Assembly (NCBI GenBank): GCA_027858855.1
Contig: JAQIBV010000007.1
Span: forward strand, 1-64,000
Direction of reading: 5' to 3'
Length of the DNA stretch: 64,000 nt
From: Spirochaetota bacterium
Lineage (GTDB): Bacteria; Spirochaetota; UBA4802; JAFGJZ01
This document shows, piece after piece, positions 36,341-46,347 of this stretch. Every line of letters begins with the position of its first letter. Position 1 is the first letter of the stretch. The notes below the pieces were generated by a model. The model searched no databases. It saw only the letters and a program-made list of their open reading frames with translations, and had not been told where the DNA came from. A program made the translations under genes and the position numbers.

Positions 36341-37564
36341 TTAGTGTAATGCAAAGTAGTAATAGTGCTTGAGCGTTCGATCAAATACAGCGGTTATTGT
36401 TACTCTATGACTATTCATATAGCCATGAATTGTAATACGAAACAGGTTCGAGTGGGTAGTAAGACAGTTTTTTCGTATCAGCTCGTCCCTGATAAACTCT
36501 TTTGCATCATCAACATTAGTAAAAGGGCTGTTGCGTCTTCGCAGTATAATCTGTTTAACATCATTATCATTCATATCGGGAGCAATTGCTCGAAGAACAC
36601 GGTAGCTGGCGGTATTTATATTAATCTTGTTCGATTGACTGTTAAAAAGATTCAGGTCTCCGTTCACACGCAGGTATTCACTAAGCTGTCTTGATCGCTC
36701 AGGTCCTATTGGCACCTCTTCTCCAATAGTGTCAGTATCATCTTCATCAGTCTCTTCTGGCGATTCCATAAGGGCGAGAATATCCAGAGAACTTCTCTCA
36801 TCGTTCGAATCAACCAGAATGTCGGATTCGATCTCTTCGGTTTTGTTGCCACCGGAAAAGCCGTAATAAACGTCTGGGGTAAAATAACGTACCAGAAGTA
36901 GCTGGTCGATACTGTCCATCGCATCGTCCTGTGCCGAATAGGGGGTCGAAAGCGTAGAGTAGTAGTCATATGTTTCGGCACCGCTTCCGGTTTTACTCTT
37001 ATCCTGGTCTACCCAGTCTACAACTGCATCAGCATAATCTGTAGGGTAGCCCATGTTTAAAAAAAAGCGGTTAAGTATACTGAAAAATGTTGTCTGTTGT
37101 ACGTATTTGGTTGAAACAGCACTGATGTTGATCTTTGACTGTTCATCTTCAATGATAATTTTAACTGTGCCGTTTCCCAGTTCAAATTCGGGAAAGTCAA
37201 GAGCCCAGATGTCACCGAATGAGTCGATATTTTTGTTTTTGTTTTTGATCGGCAGCATTGGAATGGATGTCCCCTTCTGGTCAACATCCAGAATAATGTG
37301 TGCAAGGTTAAGCCCTGCGTAGGCAATTGACTCGGCCTGAGCCTCGTTTTTAAACTTTTTCATATAGTTAATATTTGTCTGTGCATTTACTAGAAAATTG
37401 GTAGATACTGAAACAAGCAGTGTACTAATAATAAGCACAATAATCAGAACATAACCTCTATTTCCGCCTGCATAATTGAAAATTCCAAACTCTTCTAGCG
37501 TGCGGGATCGTCGCTGGTAATATTTTGAAAGTTGATTATAGATCTCTTTTATAAACTTTTTCAT
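36341..37564 (-). CDS. gspK: Type II secretion minor pseudopilin GspK
   Basis: 407 aa from the ATG at 37564, 4 nt after the gspJ stop; an upstream in-frame start would overlap gspJ. Type IV pilin-like N-terminus with the membrane helix RGYVLIIVLIISTLLVSVST, preceded by a longer than usual 35-residue leader. The large alpha domain follows, with VDWVDQDKSKTG (calcium and linker region) and a helix-hairpin-helix-like SAM part (INTASYRVLRAIAPDMNDND). It caps the pseudopilus tip with GspI and GspJ. Confidence 0.92.
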   Translation of the reverse strand: MKKFIKEIYNQLSKYYQRRSRTLEEFGIFNYAGGNRGYVLIIVLIISTLLVSVSTNFLVNAQTNINYMKKFKNEAQAESIAYAGLNLAHIILDVDQKGTSIPMLPIKNKNKNIDSFGDIWALDFPEFELGNGTVKIIIEDEQSKINISAVSTKYVQQTTFFSILNRFFLNMGYPTDYADAVVDWVDQDKSKTGSGAETYDYYSTLSTPYSAQDDAMDSIDQLLLVRYFTPDVYYGFSGGNKTEEIESDILVDSNDERSSLDILALMESPEETDEDDTDTIGEEVPIGPERSRQLSEYLRVNGDLNLFNSQSNKININTASYRVLRAIAPDMNDNDVKQIILRRRNSPFTNVDDAKEFIRDELIRKNCLTTHSNLFRITIHGYMNSHRVTITAVFDRTLKHYYYFALH

Positions 37565-37568
37565 TCTG

Positions 37569-38237
37569 TTATTCAAACCTGTTAAGTAGTGAGGTAAAGC
37601 TAAAGACCTCATCTGTGCCCCGATAGTTGCGCAGTGTCAGGGTTACCTTTACTCCACGGGGGAAACGATTGCGCTCTCTGCTGTCCCACTTTGTGCTCCA
37701 GTCGTTAATCTTGTCTTCAGTATATTCGATCTTCATATCAATTACATTCTCCAGAAGAATTGATTCCGTGCCGCCTTCTTCTGGTTTGTCATCATATTCC
37801 AGAGCTTCTCGCCTCATAAGAAAGTAGATATCCTGATAAGAGGGATCCTCTTTTAAATAGTAGGATATCTCTTTTACATCTGAGCTGAATGTAGGCTCCG
37901 AGTAACTGCTTGAAATATAAAGATCAGATTTTACGACAGAAACCAGGTGAATCGACCCTTTCCAAGGTGGGTATGGTGAGTTTTCGCCGACAAGAAAAAG
38001 ATCACGATTATATCTGTTTTGAAGTGTACAGCTTATCTCTCTATCCATGCGTCGGATAGCCATGTTTACATTTTCATAGAATTCGCCAATTCCCGACATG
38101 TCGTGAATTGCGAACGTAATGGAACGGTTTGCTCCATATATCATAAGCAGAACTATGCTCGAAATTGCCAGAGCTACCATCAATTCGAGCAGGGTAAATC
38201 CCTTATTAGATTTCAGTATTCTGATTAATCGTTTCAT
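37569..38237 (-). CDS. gspJ: Type II secretion minor pseudopilin GspJ
   Basis: 222 aa. Prepilin peptidase site and hydrophobic helix: NKGFTLLELMVALAISSIVL (cleavage after G, then F at +1 and E at +5). The body has MAIRRMDREISCTLQ, typical of GspJ. Overlaps gspI by 4 nt (ATGA). Confidence 0.92.
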   Translation of the reverse strand: MKRLIRILKSNKGFTLLELMVALAISSIVLLMIYGANRSITFAIHDMSGIGEFYENVNMAIRRMDREISCTLQNRYNRDLFLVGENSPYPPWKGSIHLVSVVKSDLYISSSYSEPTFSSDVKEISYYLKEDPSYQDIYFLMRREALEYDDKPEEGGTESILLENVIDMKIEYTEDKINDWSTKWDSRERNRFPRGVKVTLTLRNYRGTDEVFSFTSLLNRFE

Positions 38238-38632
38238 AAGGGGTAGATGTACTCAATAGAATATGAACGCTCGACACTGTTTTCTTTCCACAGGACTGTT
38301 ACAACGGCAATGTTTGCAGGGATTGGTCCAAGAAGCTGATGTTCGAAGCGTTCAATGCTGATCTCATAGGTGAATCCGGGATATTCGTCGACAGGAGACC
38401 CGCTGATTGTAGTATTTTGCATCTTGAGTATTTTCAGTTCATTAAGTTTTGACCGTGCGATAATGATAGCCTTAGTCAGATTCTTATTCTGCGAAATGGC
38501 CATCGTGCCGGTCGAGATACCCTTATATAGGGGCAGAACAATAATACTCAGTATTGTAATTGCTATTAGTATCTCTATCAGAGCGAACCCACACTTTTTA
38601 GAAGCCTGATTTCCACATCGATTCAAAATCAA
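38234..38632 (-). CDS. gspI: Type II secretion minor pseudopilin GspI
   Basis: 132 aa. Starts with TTG at 38632: AAAGGAGG lies 6 nt upstream and no ATG is available before the prepilin motif KKCGFALIEILIAITILSI. Body: AIIIARSKLNELKIL and a C-terminal VTVLWKENSVERSYSI. First member of the pseudopilus tip complex. Its start overlaps gspH by 35 nt. The unusual start codon may keep its dose low. Confidence 0.9.
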   Translation of the reverse strand: MILNRCGNQASKKCGFALIEILIAITILSIIVLPLYKGISTGTMAISQNKNLTKAIIIARSKLNELKILKMQNTTISGSPVDEYPGFTYEISIERFEHQLLGPIPANIAVVTVLWKENSVERSYSIEYIYPL

Positions 38633-39200
38633 TATGATCCTCCTTTACGTAGGGGTATTTCATCAGCTTCGAAATAATAATAGAGTAACGTTCTGTATCT
38701 TCAACAGTAACATGAATAATTACGTTTTTGGTAAAACCATCCGGATAAAAAGGTATAAGCGCTGTACCTGAGGTTATATCTCGGCCGTCTGCGAAGAGCA
38801 CCCTGTTTATCATAAAAGATGTAGCAAATTCCCTTGTTTTGAGCATCCGGTTTGAGGAGTCGCTTAGAACACCGTCCGGTGCTACGGTGACAATTGACAG
38901 TCCGTTAGTTCGTTCAAGAATTTCCTTGTTTATGTCATCAAAATCGGCTGTAGCCGGAAAGTAGAGGTGGACGGCAAGAAGGTTGATCCGGTTATTCACA
39001 AAAGCATCGTCAAATGTCTTAACTATTATGGATGAGACAAGAGAGATGTTTTTTTTAGGGCTGTCAAAGAAAGATGAGATTCTAGGAGCAACCACTGCTG
39101 AAATTATCGATAGTAGGGCAATAACGATAAGGATTTCAACCAGGGAGAATCCCTGGTTGCCCCTAATCTCGCTTTTATTCCCAGCTTGTGATGTCAGCAT
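38598..39200 (-). CDS. gspH: Type II secretion pseudopilin GspH
   Basis: 200 aa. Prepilin motif NQGFSLVEILIVIALLSIIS with glutamate at +5, then a pilin-like beta domain (AVHLYFPATADFDDI, FYPDGFTKNVIIHV). Larger than average for GspH but with the right layout and gene position. Its start overlaps gspG by 26 nt. Confidence 0.85.
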   Translation of the reverse strand: MLTSQAGNKSEIRGNQGFSLVEILIVIALLSIISAVVAPRISSFFDSPKKNISLVSSIIVKTFDDAFVNNRINLLAVHLYFPATADFDDINKEILERTNGLSIVTVAPDGVLSDSSNRMLKTREFATSFMINRVLFADGRDITSGTALIPFYPDGFTKNVIIHVTVEDTERYSIIISKLMKYPYVKEDHIDFESMWKSGF

Positions 39201-39645
39201 CTACACCTTCTCCGCCTTCCTGGCCGTCTGCTCCTAAAGAGATAAGGTCGTAGGCGCGTCCCTCTTCACCAGGGCATCGGTAAATAAAATCGTTGCCCCA
39301 TGGGTCTTTCTGTATGGAACTCCCCTTGATATAGCCACCAGTATTGTAGTTATTAGGAACTGGCTCGCTTGAGGGTTGTTCGATTAGTGAGATAAGTCCC
39401 TGATCGGTAGTAGGGTAGAAGCCGTTGTCAAGACTGTAGCGATCAAGAGCTAGCTCGAAAGATTTAATCATCTCTCCGGCTTTTGAGACTCTTGCTTTTT
39501 GCGGCATGTCCATAAACTGCGGCACTACAACAATGGCCAGAATACTCATTATGGTAATTACAATCATAATCTCAAGCAGGGAGAATCCATCACGTTCTCC
39601 GATTTTAGTCAAAAACTGCGCTATACGTTTACATATTCTTTTCAT
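39175..39645 (-). CDS. gspG: Type II secretion major pseudopilin GspG
   Basis: 156 aa. Prepilin motif RDGFSLLEIMIVITIMSILA; the C-terminal half has DNGFYPTTDQGLISLIEQP, KDPWGNDFIYRCPG and DLISLGADGQEGGEG, the calcium-binding loop pattern of the major pseudopilin. It polymerises into the periplasmic pseudopilus. An 88-nt gap separates it from gspF. Confidence 0.96.
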   Translation of the reverse strand: MKRICKRIAQFLTKIGERDGFSLLEIMIVITIMSILAIVVVPQFMDMPQKARVSKAGEMIKSFELALDRYSLDNGFYPTTDQGLISLIEQPSSEPVPNNYNTGGYIKGSSIQKDPWGNDFIYRCPGEEGRAYDLISLGADGQEGGEGVDADITSWE

Positions 39646-39733
39646 CTTATACTCCTGAATAATGTGTGATTTATTAAAATCAGTGAATTGCAGAATAGGG
39701 CTTTTTACATGAGTAGCTTATCAGCCCATTATG

Positions 39734-40987
39734 TTACTGAACTATCAGGTTCATCTGGAAAATAGGGAGCATTACTGCTAGAACAATTCCCCCTACAATT
39801 CCTCCCATGAATACGATGATAAGGGGCTCTATCATATTAGTCAAACTTGTTATTGTTAAATCTATCTCGGTCTCGTAAACTTCACCAATTTTTACCAGCA
39901 TCGAATCGAGTTTGTCACTTGCCTCGCCGGCGTTAATCATACCCAGAACCATTTTCGGCAGAAAATCTGCTGCCGCAAGAGCTTTAGAGACGGGGGTGCC
40001 CTCTCGAACTTTAAAGGCAGCCTCATTTATCTTCTTTTCAATAATAGTGTTGCCGACAATTTTTTCCACAATCTCGAAAGACTTAAGTATATCTACATTG
40101 TTATTAAGCATGATACCCATGTTCTGAGTAAATCGGTATACAATCATCTTGTTATAGAGCACCTTAAAAACAGGAATGTTCATTTTAAATTCATCAAATT
40201 TTACACGTCCCTTATCCGTGTTCACATAGCGGTATAACAGAAAAATAGCCAGGCCTAACAGAATGATTACCAAAGGAAGAAAGGAGGAGAGAAACGAGCT
40301 TATGGCCATGACTATTTGTGTCGGAACTGGAAGGTCGTGACCCATGTCTTCAAACATTTCTGCAAGGGATGGAACAATTTTTACCATCAAAAAAATAACA
40401 ATCATTATGGAAAAAAAGATCATGAATCCGGGATACCAGAGCGCAGATTGAACCTTGCTCTTCAGAATAACATTCTTCTCTTCTATGTCGGCGAGCCTCT
40501 CAATGACCTCATCCAGAGATCCAAGGTTTTCACCAACCTTGACCATGTTTATGTACATGTCTGAAAAGACGCCACGGTGCTTCAGCAGACAGTTCGAAAA
40601 GGAGGCTCCGTTTTCCAGGTTCTCTTTGATATCGGCAACCACCTGTTTGAAGTACTGATGATCGGTCTGTTCCATTATATCGTTTATGGTACGTAACAGA
40701 GGCATGCCTGCCGACAGCAGTGTTGCAAGCTGTCGTGAAAAGATACCGACCTGTTTGGCAGCCATTTTCTTTGCAATAAAAGAGCTTGCACCTGTAAAAA
40801 TGCGTGCAAAGGTCGAGTCAGAGCTCTTCTGGCGGATTTCAGCTTCTGCGGTCGACTTGGGGGTGATTTTTGATACATACAGACCGTCCTGCTTCAGCAT
40901 TAGCTTGGCTTTGGTCTCGCTTGTTGCATCAACAAGACCGGTCAGACGTTCTCCTTTTCGGTTAAGAGCTTCATACTGATATATCAT
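39734..40987 (-). CDS. gspF: Type II secretion inner-membrane platform protein GspF
   Basis: 417 aa. Two T2SSF repeats: the first around FSRQLATLLSAGMPLLRTIN and the second around FTQNMGIMLNNNVDILKSFE, with three membrane segments (about 186-208, 236-255, and the last at 387-410, IIVFMGGIVGGIVLAVMLPI). It links the GspE motor to pseudopilus assembly. Start overlaps the gspE stop by 4 nt. Confidence 0.96.
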   Translation of the reverse strand: MIYQYEALNRKGERLTGLVDATSETKAKLMLKQDGLYVSKITPKSTAEAEIRQKSSDSTFARIFTGASSFIAKKMAAKQVGIFSRQLATLLSAGMPLLRTINDIMEQTDHQYFKQVVADIKENLENGASFSNCLLKHRGVFSDMYINMVKVGENLGSLDEVIERLADIEEKNVILKSKVQSALWYPGFMIFFSIMIVIFLMVKIVPSLAEMFEDMGHDLPVPTQIVMAISSFLSSFLPLVIILLGLAIFLLYRYVNTDKGRVKFDEFKMNIPVFKVLYNKMIVYRFTQNMGIMLNNNVDILKSFEIVEKIVGNTIIEKKINEAAFKVREGTPVSKALAAADFLPKMVLGMINAGEASDKLDSMLVKIGEVYETEIDLTITSLTNMIEPLIIVFMGGIVGGIVLAVMLPIFQMNLIVQ

Positions 40988-42690
40988 GTGTTACTTACTC
41001 TCAGAACTTCTTCGATGGTTGTGATACCCTCAAGAACCTTACGGATACCGTCTTCATAGAGGGTCTGCATTCCCTCTTTTACTGCCTGAGTCTTGATGGT
41101 ACCGGCATCAGCATTTGACACCACCAGTTTCTTTATTTCGTTTGATATTGGTAACAGTTCGTAAATACCGGTTCGGCCACTGTAACCTGTGCCCAGACAT
41201 TTTTCGCAACCCTTGCCGTGGAAAAGCTTGCCGTTTTTCAGAGACGAGAGCTTTATCTTAAGCTCTGAAAGTTCTTTGGCCTGTGGCTTATAGGTAGTCT
41301 TGCATTCAGGGCAGATCCTTCTGATGAGGCGCTGTGCTAAAAAGGCGTTTACAGAAGATGAGATCAGAAAAGGCTCGATTCCCATATCCGCAAGTCGGGT
41401 AACAGCTGATGCCGCATCATTAGTGTGGATTGTCGAAAATACGCGGTGTCCGGTTAGTGCCGATTGAATGGCAATTTCAGCGGTCTCAATATCGCGAATC
41501 TCACCGACCATAATGATGTCGGGATCCTGGCGCAAAATAGATCTTAAGCCTGAGGCGAAGGTAAGGCCTATTTTGGTGTTTACCTGCATTTGCCCGACAC
41601 CGTTAAGCTGATACTCTATTGGGTCTTCGACCGTCAGAATGTTGACATCTGTGCTGTTAAGACGGGTCAGGGCGCTGTAGAGTGTTGTCGATTTACCACT
41701 ACCGGTTGGGCCTGTAACCAGAATGACACCATGTGGCTTGTCTAGGGCTTTCTTGAATTTTACAAGCATCTCTTTGGAAAAACCGATGGTTTCCAGGTCA
41801 AAACTCATGTCAGATTTATTCAAAAGACGCATTACCACCCGCTCTCCATAATGCGTCGGGAAGATGGAAACACGTATATCTATATCTTTTTTACCGATTT
41901 TAAGCTGAATTCGTCCGTCCTGCGGTAGCCGGTTTTCGGCAATGTTCAGGTTTGACATTATTTTTATACGTGAAATTATCGCGTTTTGCAGCTTCTTTGG
42001 AGGTTCGTGCATCCTGTACAGAATACCGTCAATCCGGTAACGGACTATCAGATCCTTTTCGTACGGCTCGATGTGAATATCACTGGCCCGTTCCTGAACG
42101 GCTTCGGTTATCGCCTTATTCACAAAACGAATTATCGGCGCCTCGTTGGCCATGTCCAGAATGTCTTCGGTTTCACTGAAGGCAGAACCACCGAGCAGGT
42201 CGAAATCGGAATCCTCCAGCTCGTTAAACATGTTAGAGGTGTCCTCTTCTGAACGCACACCGAAGTGGTTAATTATTATCCGTTCAATTTCTTCAGGGCG
42301 ACAAATTACAGGAGAGATCGTGTAGTCCGGAAAGAGTGTAGCAATGTCGTCAAGTGGCTGAAAGTTGAGTGGATCGGATGTTGCAACATGCAGATCCATC
42401 TTTTTTACGTAGTAGGGCGCAATTTTGTTGCGTTTAAGGTTGGCAATAGCCACATTTTCAAGAATGCCCTGTTTATCGTTAAATTCAGGTCTGGCATCGT
42501 ATGGTATGCCATACTGTTCAGAGAGGGCGCTGTAGAGCGCTTCATCGGTAATGACGCCTTTTTTAATGAGTATCTCGCCAATTCGAATGCTCTGGGTTAT
42601 CTGAACTTCAAGAGCCGATATCAATTCTGTTTCTGAAATCTGATTATTGGCTATCAGAATTTCACCAATTTTCTTTTTTGAACGTATCAT
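40984..42690 (-). CDS. gspE: Type II secretion ATPase GspE
   Basis: 568 aa. N-terminal GspE-N domain (1-150), then ERASDIHIEPYEKDLIVRYR, Walker A GPTGSGKST, Asp box TVEDPIEYQL, Walker B DPDIIMVGEIRD, His box LTGHRVFSTIHTNDA and the tetracysteine zinc site (CPEC...CEKC). All catalytic parts are intact. A hexameric cytoplasmic motor. Abuts gspD with no spacer. Confidence 0.97.
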   Translation of the reverse strand: MIRSKKKIGEILIANNQISETELISALEVQITQSIRIGEILIKKGVITDEALYSALSEQYGIPYDARPEFNDKQGILENVAIANLKRNKIAPYYVKKMDLHVATSDPLNFQPLDDIATLFPDYTISPVICRPEEIERIIINHFGVRSEEDTSNMFNELEDSDFDLLGGSAFSETEDILDMANEAPIIRFVNKAITEAVQERASDIHIEPYEKDLIVRYRIDGILYRMHEPPKKLQNAIISRIKIMSNLNIAENRLPQDGRIQLKIGKKDIDIRVSIFPTHYGERVVMRLLNKSDMSFDLETIGFSKEMLVKFKKALDKPHGVILVTGPTGSGKSTTLYSALTRLNSTDVNILTVEDPIEYQLNGVGQMQVNTKIGLTFASGLRSILRQDPDIIMVGEIRDIETAEIAIQSALTGHRVFSTIHTNDAASAVTRLADMGIEPFLISSSVNAFLAQRLIRRICPECKTTYKPQAKELSELKIKLSSLKNGKLFHGKGCEKCLGTGYSGRTGIYELLPISNEIKKLVVSNADAGTIKTQAVKEGMQTLYEDGIRKVLEGITTIEEVLRVSNT

Positions 42691-44478
42691 TTATCTGTTT
42701 AACAACTTTTGTTCTTCTTTCTTTTCCTGCGTGATCCGATGCAGTTTCGCGGAATCTGTTACAATATGTGGCGTAATGAAAACCAGAAGATTTGTTTTGG
42801 TATATTTGACTTCCTTGTACTTAAACAGCCATCCAAGCACCGGAATGTCTCCCAGGATAGGAACTTTGGTTTCTGACTCCGATTTGTTATTACTTATCAG
42901 TCCGCCGACAACAACAGTCTTGCCATCTTCGACTGAAACTATGGTTTTAATGTCACGCTTGCTTATATCCGGTGGTATGTAGGTATTACTAAGCGTCGTA
43001 CCCGCCGATTTAACGGAGTTAACCTCCTGATAAAGCTCCAGTGTAATCTTTTCGCCCTTTGTAATGTGCGGAGTAATCTTGAGCTTCAGACCTGCATCTT
43101 TGTAGTCGTAGCTGAAACTGGATGTTCCGTCAGAGTTTACAATATTATTTGAAGGTACCGGAAACTGGTCACCCACATTTATCTCAGCTTCCTGATTATC
43201 GATGGTCATCAGTTGAGGCGTAGAGAGGATGCTGAAGTTTTTATCTGTTGCCTGAGCATTCAGAAGCATGAAGGCCAGCTGCGAGCGATCGCTCAGAAAA
43301 CCAAGCTGAAATCCCTGGCTGAGTGGTAGAACCACATCTTTTCCTGCAACTTTGGTGTCAGAAAAATTTGCGTTAGAGCTGAATATCTGTGAACCACCTA
43401 CGGCGCCACCGTACTCACTTCCGGTAGCAGCATTAGCTCCCAGCATCCAGTCTACTCCGAAGCCCCAACCGTTTTCAGCCGAAACCTCAATTATAAGCGC
43501 TTCTATAAGTACCTGTTCACGAACAATATCCAGTTGAGAAATTATTGCCTTTATTTGTTTGAACTCTTCGCCTGTTGCAGTAATTATCAGTGAATTTGTG
43601 TCGCCATTTGCGATAATTGAGAATTTGGATTGCTTCGATGAGGCGGTAGGCTGCCGTGTTGCAGCGGCTGCTGACCGTGACGGTCGAGCTTTAGATTCGA
43701 CAGCTGGAGGAGGGGTTCGAGGGGCCGTGTTTATTTTGGCCGTCTCTGAAAAGGGAACGCGCGATAGTACCTCTGCCAGCTCTTTTGCATTTGCATTCTG
43801 AAGATGAACAACGTGTATATTACCCTTACTTAGGCTCTCTCCGTCACCGGTTTCGTCTACAGCAGGCGCTATGTCGAGCGCCTGGGCTACCTTGATTAGT
43901 CCTTCAATTTCACTTGCCATACCAGAAAGAATTATATAATTCAAATCTTCATACGAAAGAACCTTGGTAGATCTTGATTTTAGGGTGTTGAGTATATTTC
44001 GTATCTTGTAGGCGTCGCCTGCTTTAACATTATATATGTAGGTAACAGTTTCGCCTTCACGTGCGGATACATTAAGATCATCATCTATAACCAGCTGTGT
44101 ATTTGACGAAATGGCGTCATCTATTGTTACTATCTTGATAAGGTTTTCAGTCTCGATCACGGCAAAGCCCTGAAGCTGAAGGATAGACTTCATTATGTTA
44201 TAGGCTTCGGTTACGGGAATCCGTTTAGAAGAGATAACGGTGATTTTACCCCGTACCTTGTTGTCGGCAATGATGTTTTTACCGATAAGGGAACTCATCA
44301 TCTTCAGAAACTCGTTGATGTCCTGATCGTTAATGTTCAGGGCAAAAGTGGCTGGCTTCTTGGCGTAAAGAGCGCGGAATCCCAGTCGAGGTGGATTACC
44401 ACTGTATGAGATGAAGAGAGATGAAATAAGTATACATGCAGTAAATAGTGCGATTGTCCGTTTTTTATTGATTTTCAT
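42691..44478 (-). CDS. gspD: Type II secretion secretin GspD
   Basis: 595 aa. A signal anchor or signal peptide (KRTIALFTACILISSLFIS), N0-N3 domains (FALNINDQDINEFLKMMSSL is N0), then the secretin core with VPILGDIPVLGWLFKY and a final LVFITPHIV. A Pro/Ala/Ser-rich insert (about 245-285) interrupts the N-domain region. It forms the outer-membrane channel, so the cell has an outer membrane. gspC lies 18 nt upstream. Confidence 0.96.
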   Translation of the reverse strand: MKINKKRTIALFTACILISSLFISYSGNPPRLGFRALYAKKPATFALNINDQDINEFLKMMSSLIGKNIIADNKVRGKITVISSKRIPVTEAYNIMKSILQLQGFAVIETENLIKIVTIDDAISSNTQLVIDDDLNVSAREGETVTYIYNVKAGDAYKIRNILNTLKSRSTKVLSYEDLNYIILSGMASEIEGLIKVAQALDIAPAVDETGDGESLSKGNIHVVHLQNANAKELAEVLSRVPFSETAKINTAPRTPPPAVESKARPSRSAAAATRQPTASSKQSKFSIIANGDTNSLIITATGEEFKQIKAIISQLDIVREQVLIEALIIEVSAENGWGFGVDWMLGANAATGSEYGGAVGGSQIFSSNANFSDTKVAGKDVVLPLSQGFQLGFLSDRSQLAFMLLNAQATDKNFSILSTPQLMTIDNQEAEINVGDQFPVPSNNIVNSDGTSSFSYDYKDAGLKLKITPHITKGEKITLELYQEVNSVKSAGTTLSNTYIPPDISKRDIKTIVSVEDGKTVVVGGLISNNKSESETKVPILGDIPVLGWLFKYKEVKYTKTNLLVFITPHIVTDSAKLHRITQEKKEEQKLLNR

Positions 44479-44496
44479 AGTGTCCTGTTTGTCCGG

Positions 44497-45336
44497 TTAA
44501 TCATTTATAATAAATTCGAATGTCTCGTCTTTCCCGCGGCGTTGGACATTGATAACAACTTTGCTTTCATTTGGAATAGTCTGCCACAGTTCGTACAGTT
44601 TTTGAGTGCTGGTTATCTGGTGTCCGTTTATCTTCTGTAAAATATCTCCGCTTCGCATACCATATTTGTAAAGCATATTTTGGCTGCTGACCCGTTTTAG
44701 CCTGTATCCGATTATCTGGCCATCTTTTCTGTAGGGCGAGACAACCAGCCCACGCAGCATATTATCCATGTTGTTTTTAAGATCCTGTTGCAACTCCGAT
44801 CTGCTAAGTGTAGTTTTTATACTTCCAGAAGAGCGTGAAGCGCTGGATCTCGAACTAGGTGCTGTTTCTTTTGGCGGATACATGTCGAGTATCATTTTCT
44901 GGTCATCTTTTTTCAGATAAACCTTAGTTTCTGTTATCCAGGTCAGTACATAACCGTAAACATTCTGTCCGATTTTAAATACTTCCGAGTTTTTTTCACC
45001 CCGTTTGCTTACCAGGGCGCGAGCTATAGAAACGGAACCCGTGATAGTTCCAAGAAGCGACAGATCAGAAACTTGTGCTGGGGCTTCGCTTACATCGTCC
45101 TCACCGGCCTCATCCAACTCTGCAAGCCGAAAAAGAGAGCTTTCGAGTATGTTTTGGTGAGATGGTGTTGATATGCTGCCTCTTTCGCTTTTCACGCGCG
45201 AAAGAGCTTTTTTTACGTCGGTCTGCGGAGAAAAAAGCGTGTTTCCGAGTATCATGTTGATACCGAAAGAGGTTAACGCGGCCAACAGGGCGACTGACGC
45301 AAATGTAATTGCATGGAATTTTAACTGACTACTCAT
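44497..45336 (-). CDS. gspC: Type II secretion protein GspC
   Basis: 279 aa. One membrane segment (about 8-29), a homology region (ARALVSKRGEKNSEVFKIGQ, then VLTWITETKVYLKK), a Ser-rich linker, and a C-terminal PDZ domain (MRSGDILQKINGHQITSTQK). It couples the inner platform to the secretin and helps select substrates. First gene of the twelve-gene gsp operon. A TTGACA lies about 125 nt upstream, but no good -10 is paired with it. Confidence 0.93.
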   Translation of the reverse strand: MSSQLKFHAITFASVALLAALTSFGINMILGNTLFSPQTDVKKALSRVKSERGSISTPSHQNILESSLFRLAELDEAGEDDVSEAPAQVSDLSLLGTITGSVSIARALVSKRGEKNSEVFKIGQNVYGYVLTWITETKVYLKKDDQKMILDMYPPKETAPSSRSSASRSSGSIKTTLSRSELQQDLKNNMDNMLRGLVVSPYRKDGQIIGYRLKRVSSQNMLYKYGMRSGDILQKINGHQITSTQKLYELWQTIPNESKVVINVQRRGKDETFEFIIND

Positions 45337-45709
45337 TATGATGTCTATTCTCTCGCCAAATTATATTGATTATGTCGTAAATTTCTAAAAATACCTAATA
45401 AGGCAAAACTTAGTTTCTAGAAATTCCAATCATACAGTTCTCTTATGGAATTTTGCTGTCAATTTAAATATTCATGATAATCATGTAAAGCATAAAGTGC
45501 TGATGATAATATCTTGACATCACAGACGGTGCAAATAACATAAGAAATGTATCAGACCTGCTTGTTACACTTTTAAACACTTAAACGAGGTTATCTTCTG
45601 GAATTCCAAACTTTTTCAAAGGTCGGAATTATAAGCGAGTCTCTTGTCATTTTTTTTGTTTTATTTACTTTTCCGGAGGCTGAAAACCTTCAGAAAAAAC
45701 GGGGGGATT
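45337..45709. promoter_or_regulatory. Divergent gspC / membrane-protein intergenic region with promoter
   Basis: 373 nt without a gene. On the plus strand TTGACA (45514-45519), 16 nt, TAACAT (45536-45541) is a reasonable sigma-70 promoter, giving a leader of about 160 nt before the ATG at 45710. An 8-bp inverted repeat (AATTTCTA 45380-45387, TAGAAATT 45418-45425) lies nearer gspC. Confidence 0.4.
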
Positions 45710-46345
45710 ATGGTCGTTATTTATATAGCTTTTGTATGTGTAATCGTCGGTATAGTTTTTCTGGTGAAATCCACACAGACTGAAAAGGTTACAATGTCTG
45801 ATTCAGGCCGCAACAGAGAGCCTGTTGTTACGGCTTCGAGGGGGCATGTCGAACAGCCCGTTAGTTTCAAAACACACGAATATTCCTATGCTGTATCTCC
45901 TCAGCCATTTGCGGAGGAGCACCATGTTTCACAGAACAGTGTACCTTTGCCAGAGGTGGACGTTCAGTCGGGTACTCTTGAGGTTTCACCAGAGCCACCT
46001 GATACAATAATGCAAGGCGAGCTTGTTGCTGTACTCTATGAAGATAAGGATAGCTCGGTCAGTTTTAGTGGTGACTCTGATACCCTGTTTCCCGACAAAT
46101 TCCAAAAGTTAAAAAGGGTCGGTTCTGGAGCTTTAACGTTAAGTTCTGATTCCATGAGTCTTCGGTTTGATAAGACTATGTACCGTTTTGATTTTAACCG
46201 TCTTAAAGAGATTCGTGGAGATAAGAGCGGTGTGCTTCTTTTCCCTGATAATATTTCCTACCCGTTACTGGTTGTAGCGCCTGAAGTTGATGATTTTTCA
46301 CAAAGGGTTCTTGCGGCTTATAATGGGTTTAAAAAGGTTTCCTGA
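45710..46345 (+). CDS. Single-pass membrane protein, unknown, with possible PH-like C-terminal domain
   Basis: 211 aa from the ATG at 45710 (GGGGGG 3 nt upstream). An N-terminal membrane segment (VVIYIAFVCVIVGIVFLV) precedes a low-complexity linker (about 25-105). The C-terminal 105 residues (ALTLSSDSMSLRFDKTMYRF, then LKEIRGDKSGVLLFP) have the strand pattern of a small PH-like beta sandwich ending in a helix; this is a guess from pattern. It is followed after 2 nt by a TPR protein and then by the shape operon. Function unknown. Confidence 0.6.
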   Translation: MVVIYIAFVCVIVGIVFLVKSTQTEKVTMSDSGRNREPVVTASRGHVEQPVSFKTHEYSYAVSPQPFAEEHHVSQNSVPLPEVDVQSGTLEVSPEPPDTIMQGELVAVLYEDKDSSVSFSGDSDTLFPDKFQKLKRVGSGALTLSSDSMSLRFDKTMYRFDFNRLKEIRGDKSGVLLFPDNISYPLLVVAPEVDDFSQRVLAAYNGFKKVS

Positions 46346-46347
46346 CA

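Noticed and set aside
42265-42636. 123-codon plus-strand frame inside gspE
   Set aside because: Antisense shadow; gspE motifs are intact on the other strand.
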